Source of the DNA: Zetaproteobacteria bacterium CG1_02_53_45
Lineage (GTDB): Bacteria > Pseudomonadota > Zetaproteobacteria > Mariprofundales > Mariprofundaceae
DNA length: 32,674 nt
Assembly: GCA_001871925.1 (NCBI GenBank)
Contig: MNWZ01000110.1
Span: 1 to 32,674 of the forward strand
Reading direction: 5' to 3'
The notes under the pieces were generated by a model, which worked only from the letters and a program-made list of their open reading frames with translations, ran no database searches and was not told where the DNA came from. Positions 8,825-18,257 of the stretch are shown here, piece after piece; positions within the stretch are counted from its first letter, which is position 1, and each line of letters begins with the position of its first letter. A program made the position numbers and the translations under genes.

Positions 8825-11164
8825 ATGCTGCCGATGAGCCAGGAGCTGATCGAGGCGGCCAGCCAGCTGGGCGCTGTGCCGAAATGGTGGCTGGATATCT
8901 ATGGTCGTCCGGGGCCATCGAGCCGCATCGTCTCACAATCGCAATGGATCGCGTCATCCGGCGCTCAGAAGGCACGCGACAGCAATGTCGATTTCGACCG
9001 CCACCCAGGCAGCGTGGTACTGGCACCAGGCGCGCCTGTAGCCTCGGCTTATGCCGGACCGGATCATCTGGTCGGATCGTTCACCTACATCATCAATCGC
9101 ACAGATGGCTATCATTACGGCGGATTCTGGAATCCGAACCACATCTACGACTGGACGCGCTTCACTGTGAAGCGGCGCGACCCGGGCATGGCGATTCCAT
9201 TCGTTGCCGGCGCCACCCAAATCGTCGACGAACTGAATATCCGCGCCGACTACGACGGCCATCAGTCGATGATCTGCATCGCCCGCATCGTGGACGCCAA
9301 CGGCAACCAGATCGGCAGGGCGGCCAGCTTTATGCCGGCCGCCGGTATTACCACCTACACGCTCACCTATCTCGCCGCCGGCCTGATCTTCAACCGGCAG
9401 TATACCCTGATCATCGATTACACACCGCCGGCTAACGGCACCATTCCTGGCCCGTTCGGTTTTTCGACTTCGTATGACTACACTCACACGATCAACATCC
9501 GTTCGTTCAGCGTGACGGCATCGCAGTGGACCATTGAGGCGGGAGGCGGACGTTTCAGCATGGGAGGGCGTCCCGGTTATATCGGGAGCGGCGAGCTGTG
9601 GCGCATCATCGACGTGGGCAGCATCCCCGCCGGCAGCGGCAACGTCACATTCTCCGACCGGGTGCCGAACGGCACCTCGATGACGATCCTGGCATGGTAC
9701 ACCGACTCGGCCGTTATTGCCGCCGAGGCGGATGAAACAAACTGGATATTTTATGGCCAGGTGGCATCCGGTGACGAAGTGCCGGCGCACCGCTGCTGGC
9801 TGTTCCACATCTCGATGACATCAGACGCATCGCAATCGCTGACGCCGGAGCTGATCGAGCTGGCGGTCAAATATGCCGGTGATCCGATTCGCTTCGGCAT
9901 GGCCGCCAAGCTGGCGCGCACCAGCGAAGCCGGGCAGATGCGACTGTCGCAGATCGCCTTCCCTCTGCTGCATTCGGCAATCTCGTTCTCGGCTGGACTG
10001 AATCCTGCGCTACCCGTGGCCATGCGCAGCAGAACCAAGTTCGACCTGTTGCCGGGAGATGAATCGGATGCGTTACTGGCGCTGCCGCTCAAGGGCAAGC
10101 CGGTGGTTGGACGGGTTGGTTTCGCCGGCACTGAGGATACGGTGGAGGTCTCCTCCTACCTGGTTGACGATATACGCTATACAGGCGGACACTACGAGAT
10201 TGAGGTAATGGACGATTTCCGCCTCGCCGATGCCTCTGTCCCGGCCGAGAACGCCGGCGATTCCTGGAACGACGTTACGGATTACGCCATCAACGACATC
10301 GCGGTGCACGGCTCCGGCTCCTGGCTGGCGCTGGTCGCTTCCGGGCCCGGCGCCGCCGTTGAGCCGGGCACCGACCCGGCCGTGTGGCAGGACAACGGCA
10401 CCGTCTGGGCCGACGTCATCTATACTGCAGCCACCAACAGCGGCGTGGATTGGCATCTGGCAGATATCGCAATCGACCTGTTGACCAATCATGTCAACCT
10501 GCCGACCGAGCGCATCGATATCGAATCCATCCTGGCGCTGAAGACCAAATTCCCGAACCGAAGCGGCAGCCGGATTCTCTCCAAGCCGCAAAAGGCGGCC
10601 ACACTGCTGGCCGAAGTCGCTTGGTTGCTCGAGGCGCAGTTTTTGCGTGTCGGCAATCAGCTTTCGATGGTGCCTGAGCCGGCCGCCGGGGAGCAGGCTG
10701 TCGAATGGATCTCCGACAGCGACATCAAGCACGGCTCGCTCACCTACCGGCGCGGCTGGCGTGAGTTGGTGAACGTCGGCGTGATGTTGGCAGGCTACGG
10801 CGGCGAGGGCGACGACGGCAATGCCTATTTCTCGCAAGGGAGCGGTTACATCAATGCCGCCAGCGTGGCCGAATACGATGCCTCGATATCCGGCAAGCCG
10901 CTGGAAGATCGCTGGAGCATGCCTGTCGCCGAGCGCGAGGCGCGGCTGGCCACTGCTATTGATGTCTATGCCGACGGCCGTCGCGTCGTGACCTTGACGG
11001 CGGATAACAACTACCGGCTGATGCGCCTGGCCGCCGGCAATGTCGTCATGCTGCAAAGCGTGGAGCTGCCGGCCGGAGACCCCGGGCCGCTGCGCATGAT
11101 GGCGGCAAATATCGATGAGGCAGCAAACAACGAATTAAAAATAACACTTTTGGAGGTCAACTGA
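8825..11164 (+). CDS. Large tail hub/tail-tip protein with a carbohydrate-binding-like insert
   Basis: 779 aa; position in tail module; segment SWNDVTDYAINDIAVHGSGSWLALVASGPGAAVEPGTDPAVWQDNG resembles CBM5/12-type modules. Confidence 0.6.
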   Translation: MLPMSQELIEAASQLGAVPKWWLDIYGRPGPSSRIVSQSQWIASSGAQKARDSNVDFDRHPGSVVLAPGAPVASAYAGPDHLVGSFTYIINRTDGYHYGGFWNPNHIYDWTRFTVKRRDPGMAIPFVAGATQIVDELNIRADYDGHQSMICIARIVDANGNQIGRAASFMPAAGITTYTLTYLAAGLIFNRQYTLIIDYTPPANGTIPGPFGFSTSYDYTHTINIRSFSVTASQWTIEAGGGRFSMGGRPGYIGSGELWRIIDVGSIPAGSGNVTFSDRVPNGTSMTILAWYTDSAVIAAEADETNWIFYGQVASGDEVPAHRCWLFHISMTSDASQSLTPELIELAVKYAGDPIRFGMAAKLARTSEAGQMRLSQIAFPLLHSAISFSAGLNPALPVAMRSRTKFDLLPGDESDALLALPLKGKPVVGRVGFAGTEDTVEVSSYLVDDIRYTGGHYEIEVMDDFRLADASVPAENAGDSWNDVTDYAINDIAVHGSGSWLALVASGPGAAVEPGTDPAVWQDNGTVWADVIYTAATNSGVDWHLADIAIDLLTNHVNLPTERIDIESILALKTKFPNRSGSRILSKPQKAATLLAEVAWLLEAQFLRVGNQLSMVPEPAAGEQAVEWISDSDIKHGSLTYRRGWRELVNVGVMLAGYGGEGDDGNAYFSQGSGYINAASVAEYDASISGKPLEDRWSMPVAEREARLATAIDVYADGRRVVTLTADNNYRLMRLAAGNVVMLQSVELPAGDPGPLRMMAANIDEAANNELKITLLEVN

Positions 11165-11757
11165 TGGCTGATCAAACAACGAACTTCGGCTGGCTCAAGC
11201 CGCTCATTGGCCAAGTGAGCCAATGGGGCAAATGGCTACGCAGCTTCATGGACGATCTCGACGCGAAGCTCGGCGCCGAGCACAACACCGATGGCACGCA
11301 TGGAAACATTACCGCCGTTGATCTGGCCATCACAGGCAACGCAGATATCGCTGGAAACATTACCGCCGTTGATCTGGCCATCACAGGCAACGCAGATATC
11401 GGTGGGGCCGCAGATATAGGCGGCCCGCTCACTGTTGCCGGGTCTATCACGTCTGCGGGCATGCTGATCGACACTGTAACGATTCAGAATGCCCTGGCAG
11501 CTGCGGAGGCGGCAGCAGCGGCGGCAGCACAGGATGCGCTGAATGCGGATGAGGACAGGATCGCGGCGGAGGCCGCGTGGACAGCGGCGCTGGCCGCGAA
11601 TCCGGACCTGAACCCAGCACTGCGCATGAACCCCTCCGCGATCACCGCGGACATCACCGTACCGGCCGGATACAACGGCTATTCAGCCGGGCCGCTCGAA
11701 ATCAGCGAGGGCATTGACGTAACAGTGGCCGACACGGCCAACTGGACAATCATCTAA
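11164..11757 (+). CDS. Tail fibre-like protein with tandem repeat and Ala-rich coiled coil
   Basis: GNITAVDLAITGNADIA/GNITAVDLAITGNADIG; AAAEAAAAAAAQDALNADEDRIAAEAAW; C-terminal ADITVPAGYNGYSAGPLEISEGIDVTVADTANW common in phage fibres. Confidence 0.7.
   Translation: MADQTTNFGWLKPLIGQVSQWGKWLRSFMDDLDAKLGAEHNTDGTHGNITAVDLAITGNADIAGNITAVDLAITGNADIGGAADIGGPLTVAGSITSAGMLIDTVTIQNALAAAEAAAAAAAQDALNADEDRIAAEAAWTAALAANPDLNPALRMNPSAITADITVPAGYNGYSAGPLEISEGIDVTVADTANWTII
11301..11402 (+). repeat. 51 bp in-frame tandem repeat, two copies
   Basis: TGGAAACATTACCGCCGTTGATCTGGCCATCACAGGCAACGCAGATATCG at 11301 and at 11352; copies differ only in the last base. Confidence 0.95.
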
Positions 11758-11774
11758 GAAATGAGGAGGATTAA

Positions 11775-13115
11775 ATGAGTAATTTGAATGTGCGCAGCAT
11801 CACCGGCAAGGACGGCCAGCCCGTCGCATTCCCGACCGGCATATCGATCGGCAGCGGTGCCGCCGGATCGACAAATAGCATCGGCATTCCCGGTCAGCAA
11901 GGATTCGGCGTCGGCATCTGTCCCGGCCCGTTGCCCTCCGGCATGGTCGAGCTCTCAGGCACACGCGATCCGGCGTCGGACAACTACGGCAACTATCAGT
12001 ATTCCGATGGCTCGATCATGTGCTGGATACCGGCGTATTTTTACAAGTGGGGCACCGGTGCCAACGGACTGGCGCTCAACGACATCGACATTCAGCCGTT
12101 CAGTGCCTACAGCTCTGTAGCCGAGGCCAATGCTGCCGGCTACGCACTGCACCGGGCATTCTACGACGGCGGCGCCGTGCAGTCCGGCGTGTTCACGGAT
12201 AAATACCTCTGCTCGAACAACGGCGGCATCGCATCATCGATTAAAAACGGCAAACCGCTCTCCAGTCACGTGGATCATAACCCGTTCGCGAACCTGACAG
12301 GCTCCCCGGCCAATGCATATTATGGCGCGATTGATGCGGCAAAAACGCGCGGTGCGTCGTTTTTCTGCAATACGCGCTTCCTGTTCGCCGCATGCGCCAT
12401 GCTCGCCTATGCGCACGCCCGCGCAGCAACGGCCGCGACATGGTGCGCATGGTATGATGCTGATGGCGTCACGAACTTCCCGAAGGGCTGCAACAATAAT
12501 GCGCTCGGTGACCAGCAGGACGGCGGTATTCTGTATATCTCGGATGGTTATATAAATGCCGCAAAAACCGGCTCGGCGAACCTGTTCGCGCGCACAACGC
12601 ACAATGGGCAGAACTGCGGCATAGCGGACCTGAACGGCAACATGTGGGAGATTACTCCCGGCCTGACATCGAACGGCGCCAATCTGTATATTCTCGACAC
12701 GGCTGTGGCGATGAAGGATTTCACCAGCGGCAACACACTGGCGACCGACCTCTGGGGCGCGACCGGACTGGCCGCGATGTATACCAGTCTCGGCGCTACC
12801 TACGAGGCACTATGGGCGACCGGAGCCAATCGCATGATCAAGTACGGCAACGCGGCAGCGCAGGTGTTCAGCGCTGCGGTATCCGGTAATGCCTGGAACT
12901 ATGCCGGGCTCGGTGGCCCGCTCGCCGCCGGCATTGGCGGAACCAACGGCTTCGGCAATGATAAGATATGGGACTATAAGCTAAACGATATGTGCCCGCT
13001 CTCCGGCGGCGGCTGGTCCGGTGCGTCGGATGCGGGGCTGTGGGCGCTGTATCTCAGCAGTACGCGGATCACCTCGACCACTGGCGGGGGTATGCGCGCG
13101 GCCTTGTATCTTTGA
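11775..13115 (+). CDS. Phage receptor-binding/tail fibre protein with C-type-lectin (FGE-sulfatase-like) fold, candidate DGR target protein
   Basis: DLNGNMWEITPG motif and C-terminal GGGWSGASDAGLWALYLSSTRITSTTGGGMRAALYL, closely resembling DGR variable-protein C-termini. Confidence 0.75.
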   Translation: MSNLNVRSITGKDGQPVAFPTGISIGSGAAGSTNSIGIPGQQGFGVGICPGPLPSGMVELSGTRDPASDNYGNYQYSDGSIMCWIPAYFYKWGTGANGLALNDIDIQPFSAYSSVAEANAAGYALHRAFYDGGAVQSGVFTDKYLCSNNGGIASSIKNGKPLSSHVDHNPFANLTGSPANAYYGAIDAAKTRGASFFCNTRFLFAACAMLAYAHARAATAATWCAWYDADGVTNFPKGCNNNALGDQQDGGILYISDGYINAAKTGSANLFARTTHNGQNCGIADLNGNMWEITPGLTSNGANLYILDTAVAMKDFTSGNTLATDLWGATGLAAMYTSLGATYEALWATGANRMIKYGNAAAQVFSAAVSGNAWNYAGLGGPLAAGIGGTNGFGNDKIWDYKLNDMCPLSGGGWSGASDAGLWALYLSSTRITSTTGGGMRAALYL

Positions 13116-13262
13116 GACCATGAGCGATAGCGATGGGGTCCATGCATAAATTCCGCGCGGCAGTCCGGCGCGGCAATGCGGCTGCCGTGGTCTCCATCCT
13201 TGGACACGCGGGCAAAACACACTCTCTGCAGCACATGCTGCACTACGCAAAGGAGCACTATC

Positions 13263-13652
13263 ATGACTATACACGCATACCGGAAATATACCGACGCAAA
13301 CATCAGCCGCGAGCTGCACCTGCCGGACGGAGCCACCGAGCTGGCGACGCTGGACGGCATTACATATGTCCACCTGCCAGCCAACACCACCCTGCCTGCA
13401 GAACAGCCGGCGGAGATCGAAATGGTGGCGGCGGCAATAGACGCCGCGCTGCTGGCAGCCATTGCCGCCGCCAGCCCGCATGTGCGGCTCATCAATGCCC
13501 GTGTGTGCGCCATGATCGCCGAGCGCTACAGCATCGGAGATGAAATCAAAATGCTGCAACTCGCGCCCAGCGTTGAAAGCACGGCCTACAACGATTATGT
13601 CAAAAGCTGCCGCGCCTGGGGCCGCGCCAAAAAAGAGGCAATCGGGCTGTGA
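13263..13652 (+). CDS. Hypothetical phage protein, 129 aa
   Basis: Start 13263 with RBS AAAGGAGC; the track ORF start at 13176 lacks a clear RBS; last gene before the prophage end. Confidence 0.55.
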   Translation: MTIHAYRKYTDANISRELHLPDGATELATLDGITYVHLPANTTLPAEQPAEIEMVAAAIDAALLAAIAAASPHVRLINARVCAMIAERYSIGDEIKMLQLAPSVESTAYNDYVKSCRAWGRAKKEAIGL

Positions 13653-13687
13653 GGTACATTATCTTAATGGTCTGAATATGAAATAGT

Positions 13688-13760
13688 ATTACGCATGGTG
13701 TAATATCGGCGATCTGTAATTATCGCACGTTTGGCCTGTTTTTTTTCACGCGCGGCATCA
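13688..13760. mobile_element. Probable right end of the transposable prophage
   Basis: Phage coding stops at 13652; repeated motifs TGTAATATCG (13699) and TGTAATTATCG (13715) with inverted ATTACGCA (13688); a truncated pflA-like frame begins at ~13757. Confidence 0.5.
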
Positions 13761-14251
13761 TGATGCAGGCTCATTTCATTAAAGAAATATTCTACCTGGC
13801 TAAACACGACTATCACCTGCACACCGCACTGGATACACAGGGCTTTCTGGCTGCTCATCTGGAGGATGAATGGTTTGATGATATCGATCTGGTGCTGCTC
13901 GATATCAAACACATCGATGCAGCCAAACATCAGGCATTAACTTCACAGCCGTTGCAACCGATACTGGATTTTGCCCGGCGCCTCTCTGCCATGGGTAAAA
14001 AAATGTGGATTCGCTATGTGCTGCTGCCGGGTTACACCGATGGCCTTGAAGATGTCGAAAAGCTGGCTGACTTTATCGTTACACTCAACGGCGTTGAGCG
14101 AGTTGAAGTGTTGCCGTTCCATAAAATGGGGGAACATAAATGGCAGGAGCTGGGATTCAAATATCAATTACACGACGTTTTACCACCCTCCCCTGAACTG
14201 GTGAAACGGGTGATTCATCAATTCAGGAAACGTGGGTTGTTCAGTTGTTAG
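13760..14251 (+). pseudogene. pflA: C-terminal remnant of pyruvate formate-lyase activating enzyme-like radical SAM protein
   Basis: MMQAHFIKEIFYLAKHDYHLHTALDTQGF...DIDLVLLDIKHID...MWIRYVLLPGYTD...EVLPFHKMGEHKWQELG; N-terminal CxxxCxxC half is absent. Confidence 0.8.
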
Positions 14252-14257
14252 GGATCC

Positions 14258-15496
14258 TCATTTTCTCTTAAAACGATAACCAACCGGAACAACCGTAATG
14301 CCGGAATCGGTCACTTTGAAATGACGCGAATCTTTTTCCCGATCAACACCAATGGTTTCACCCTCGGGAATATGAACATGCTTATCGACAATACAACGTC
14401 GTAAGATTGCCCCTTTACCGATGCTCACTTGTCCGAAAAAGATCGAGTCTTCGATGTCGGCTTCCGGTTCGATATAGACCTGCCGTCCCAGAATGGAATG
14501 CTTCACTGATGCACCGATAACTGATGATCCCCCATTGATGATGACATTATTCAATCTCTCACATTTGCCCGACGGTGATGGCCCGGTACGGCACGGTGGT
14601 TGCTGCGGATTATAGGTGCGGATCGGCCAGTCTTCCTGATACAGATTTAGCGGCGGAACAGCTTTGAGTAAATCCATATTGGCATCAAAAAAGGAATCCA
14701 GGGTTCCCACATCACGCCAGTATTTATCTGAAGACACACGCCCGGAAATGCCACCGAACGGATAGGCATTCACCTTTCCCTTCTCGATCCATGCGGGAAT
14801 AATGTCATGGCCGAAATCGTGTCGGGAGTGTGGCTGTTGACGATCCTCCTCCAGCATTTGAATAAGTTTCTTTTTGTTAAATATATAAATACCCATTGAA
14901 ATCAGCGATTGATCAGGGGCATCCGACAGTGCGGACGGTTGTTCCGGTTTTTCTGTAAAGCCGGTGATCCGCATCGTAGCATCGACTTCAATGACACCAA
15001 ATTCACTGGCCTGATTACGTGGAATTGTCATGCAGGCAATCGTGGCATCTGCATCATGCTCGATGTGGTGGCAAAGCATAGAGGCATAATCCATGCGATA
15101 AATATGATCGCCGGAAAGTACTACGATATACTTGCAATTACTCCAGCGTAGCAGATCAATGTTTTGATACACGGCATCGGCCGTACCCTGATACCAGTGA
15201 TTTCCATCTTTCATCTGGGCAGGAATCGCAGTGATGTATTCTCCCAATTCCGGCGTCAAAACACCCCAGCCATCGCGTAAATGTTTGAGCATTGAATGCG
15301 AGCGATATTGCGTCAGTACAAAAATATGCCTTATGTCCGAATGCAGGCAATTGGACAGTGTGAAATCAATAATGCGATATTTCCCACCGAAATGAACGGC
15401 CGGTTTGGCCCGGTGATGTGTCAAAGGCGCCAGTCGGGTTCCGACACCACCGGCAAGAATAATCGCAAGCGTTCTTTTCATCGTGTTAGCCATCAT
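14258..15496 (-). CDS. glgC: Glucose-1-phosphate adenylyltransferase
   Basis: LAIILAGGVGTRLAPLTHHRAKPAVHFGGKYRIIDFTLSNC; GTADAVYQN; SGDHIYRMDY. Confidence 0.95.
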   Translation of the reverse strand: MMANTMKRTLAIILAGGVGTRLAPLTHHRAKPAVHFGGKYRIIDFTLSNCLHSDIRHIFVLTQYRSHSMLKHLRDGWGVLTPELGEYITAIPAQMKDGNHWYQGTADAVYQNIDLLRWSNCKYIVVLSGDHIYRMDYASMLCHHIEHDADATIACMTIPRNQASEFGVIEVDATMRITGFTEKPEQPSALSDAPDQSLISMGIYIFNKKKLIQMLEEDRQQPHSRHDFGHDIIPAWIEKGKVNAYPFGGISGRVSSDKYWRDVGTLDSFFDANMDLLKAVPPLNLYQEDWPIRTYNPQQPPCRTGPSPSGKCERLNNVIINGGSSVIGASVKHSILGRQVYIEPEADIEDSIFFGQVSIGKGAILRRCIVDKHVHIPEGETIGVDREKDSRHFKVTDSGITVVPVGYRFKRK

Positions 15497-15635
15497 TATT
15501 TATGTATCCTCCGAACCTCCGCAAAACCAGATAATGGCCCGGCAAACTGTTAAAAGTCAACTGGCAGAAGAGGTTATACCATTTACTTCACGGACCTTCT
15601 AAACGATTTAAGCGATAGACCCCCATCATCACAGG

Positions 15636-17264
15636 CTATGAGCTACAGGAAAGCATTGAGCAAGAAGCACGATTTTTAGCCCATTCCGGCCGTTTGGCCG
15701 CATAACGATCAAACGCTGCCTGCTCATCATAAGGATGTTCCAATAAAGCATACAGTTGATGAATTTCGCTGTAGTCACCTGCTACAGCCTGATCTATCGC
15801 CACCTGCGCCATGTAGTTTCTCAATACATACTTGGGATTGACCCGGTGCATCGAAACCCGGCGCTGCGTATTGCTGCGGCCATCCTGCTGCAATCGTTGC
15901 ACATACTGACGCAACCAGCCGCTGATCTGTTGAAGAATCAAGCCCCTGACATCGCCCGCTTGATAATAAGCCTCCATTAAAGGTTGAATCAGCTCTTTAT
16001 CTGACACGGTGCTGATCTCCATATCAACATCCAGATCAGCCAGCTTGCGATAAAACAGGGTCATGTCCGTCTCGGTCAGCATGAGCACCTGTTGTAACCC
16101 GTCCAGCAAATCGACATCCGTTTCCGCCTGAAACGATGTCAGGCCCAGCTTATCTGCCATCATCGATTGCCATTTTTCTTTGTAGCTGGAGAAATACGTA
16201 TCCAGAACTTCCTGCAAAGCCTGAGTATCATCAACAAGAGGAAGTATCGCTTCCGCCAGACGGGCCAGATTCCAGCCAGCGATGCGCGGTTGCTTGCCAA
16301 AACAATATCGGTGCAACTCACGGTCTGTCGTATTCGGCGTCCAGTCCGGATCATAATCTTCCAACCATCCATAGGGGCCATAATCGAGAGTTAAACCCAG
16401 CACAGACATATTGTCGGTATTCATCACCCCATGCACAAAACCGACGCGCATCCAGTGCACCATCAATTCAGCCGTGCGTTGACAAACCTCATTAAACCAT
16501 CGCAGATAACATGCGCCATCCGGCTCGCCCAGATGCGGGAAATCATGGCGAATGGTGTGATCCAGTAACTGTTGCAGGGTTTTCACATCATTTCGTGCCG
16601 AAAAAATCTGTAAGCTGCCAAAGCGGGTAAACGACGGCGCAACCCGGCAAACAATCGCGCCAGGCTCAAGTTCCGCATGGCCATCATAAAACATATCCCT
16701 GAGCACGGGCTCACCACTTAACATTAAACTCAGCGCCCGTGTTGTTGGCACGCCAAGGTGAAACATAGCCTCACTGCACAGAAACTCACGCACCGAGGAG
16801 CGCAGTACAGCAAGGCCATCGGCACCACGCGAATATGGCGTGGCTCCGGCGCCTTTGAGTTGCAGCATCCAGCGCTCACCGGATGCTGTTCTTAATTCCC
16901 CCAGATTGATGGCACGCCCATCGCCCAATTGTCCGGCCCAGCTGCCGAATTGATGGCCGCCATAACAAGTCGCATGCGGGTCCATGTCAGGCAGCACTTT
17001 GTTACCGGAGAAGATATCGACAAAAGTTTCCGACTGACAAAATGCTTCCGACAAATGTAATCGCTGTGCCACTTCCGGGGCATAAGCAATCAGTTTCGGA
17101 GCGGTAACCGGTGTGGGCTGTACGCGTGAATAACAGGAACCGAACACCTGACGGCGAAAGTTTTGTGCTTCCGGATCGGCAGGGAGCTGGCGTGTAAAGG
17201 TATTATCGAAACACAACTCTTCCGCTGCTTGGCATAAAAGGTCGGTTTCATTGCGACGCATCAA
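15636..17264 (-). CDS. selO: Protein adenylyltransferase SelO (YdiU family)
   Basis: CYGGHQFGSWAGQLGDGRAINLGE; LQLKGAGATPYSRGADGLAVLRSSVREFLCSEAM; C-terminal SCSS. Confidence 0.95.
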   Translation of the reverse strand: MMRRNETDLLCQAAEELCFDNTFTRQLPADPEAQNFRRQVFGSCYSRVQPTPVTAPKLIAYAPEVAQRLHLSEAFCQSETFVDIFSGNKVLPDMDPHATCYGGHQFGSWAGQLGDGRAINLGELRTASGERWMLQLKGAGATPYSRGADGLAVLRSSVREFLCSEAMFHLGVPTTRALSLMLSGEPVLRDMFYDGHAELEPGAIVCRVAPSFTRFGSLQIFSARNDVKTLQQLLDHTIRHDFPHLGEPDGACYLRWFNEVCQRTAELMVHWMRVGFVHGVMNTDNMSVLGLTLDYGPYGWLEDYDPDWTPNTTDRELHRYCFGKQPRIAGWNLARLAEAILPLVDDTQALQEVLDTYFSSYKEKWQSMMADKLGLTSFQAETDVDLLDGLQQVLMLTETDMTLFYRKLADLDVDMEISTVSDKELIQPLMEAYYQAGDVRGLILQQISGWLRQYVQRLQQDGRSNTQRRVSMHRVNPKYVLRNYMAQVAIDQAVAGDYSEIHQLYALLEHPYDEQAAFDRYAAKRPEWAKNRASCSMLSCSS

Positions 17265-18151
17265 AACGAATGGCCTGTGCAGGGAGCACAGTTCTTTTGC
17301 ATATGAGCGGATTCAGGTTGCAAGGTGGCATGGTCAATCCCCTGCTTGTGCAAAGTCTGCAGCAAAAGCTTGAGTGTTGAATCCCAATCAGCCATGGCTT
17401 CAACATCGATATGTGCCGAAATGGCTTTTCTGCTATCGGGAAGTGTCCACAGGTGGGCATGATGCACATCTACAACGCCGGCAGTTTCTTTTAAAACAGC
17501 GATAATATGCTTGATGTCGATATCGGCCGGCACAGCTGCCATCAACTCCGAGGTGGTTTCACGAACCAGTCGCCAGCCACCCCAGGCAAGAATACCGGCC
17601 ACCAGAAATGAAAGTATCGGATCAATCAGCATCCAGCCGGTCAAATAAATAACCGCACCGGCAACAATGGCGGCCACCGAGCCGATCGCGTCACCGACCA
17701 CATGCCAGTATGCAGCACGCGTATTGATATCATGATCACCATGCAGCCATTTCAAAATAATCAGATTCACCAGCAAGCCCAGCAGCGCCACGCCTATCAC
17801 CAGGCCACCCTGCACGTCCGGCACGGATGAAAGACGTCCCACGGCTTCCCAGGCAATCCAGCCGCTTAAAAACCACAGTGCAAAGCCGTTCAGCTGTGCC
17901 GCCAGCACACGCGCCCGACCATAGCCATAAGTCATACCAAGATGCGCCGGTTTGCGTGCCAGACGTCCGGCCAAAGCAGCCAGTGCAAGTGCCACAACAT
18001 CGGATGTCATATGCGCCGCATCGGCCAGTAATGCCAGAGAATTAGACATCCAGCCACCGATGAGCTCAACAATGGCAAACAGCAGCGTCAATATCAGCGC
18101 TGCATCCAGCTTATGATGGTGGCTGTGACCACAGTGGTGGGCATGTCCCAT
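17261..18151 (-). CDS. Cation diffusion facilitator (CDF) family transporter
   Basis: His-rich N-terminus MGHAHHCGHSHHHK; LLADAAHMTSDVVALALA; overlaps selO start by 4 nt. Confidence 0.92.
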   Translation of the reverse strand: MGHAHHCGHSHHHKLDAALILTLLFAIVELIGGWMSNSLALLADAAHMTSDVVALALAALAGRLARKPAHLGMTYGYGRARVLAAQLNGFALWFLSGWIAWEAVGRLSSVPDVQGGLVIGVALLGLLVNLIILKWLHGDHDINTRAAYWHVVGDAIGSVAAIVAGAVIYLTGWMLIDPILSFLVAGILAWGGWRLVRETTSELMAAVPADIDIKHIIAVLKETAGVVDVHHAHLWTLPDSRKAISAHIDVEAMADWDSTLKLLLQTLHKQGIDHATLQPESAHMQKNCAPCTGHSF

Positions 18152-18257
18152 TACAGAGTAACCTCAAATATCATCCGGTGATTATTGGTGCTGCGCGCAT
18201 GATTTCAACCACTTCTAAATGACGGGCTTTTATCTTTTTTTATTCGATGATTCCCTT

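Noticed and set aside
8695-9435. 246 aa plus-strand ORF in an alternative frame
   Set aside because: Overlaps two consecutive tail genes; Arg-rich out-of-frame composition
10073-11056. 327 aa minus-strand ORF
   Set aside because: Antisense to the tail hub gene; no domain signal
13133-13543. 136 aa ORF after the lectin-fold gene as a DGR accessory protein
   Set aside because: Frame overlaps the better-supported 13263..13652 gene and has no Avd-like helical composition
15636-15680. Possible selenocysteine readthrough at the SelO C-terminus
   Set aside because: The codon at the usual Sec position encodes Cys (SCSS) followed by a normal stop, so no recoding is required
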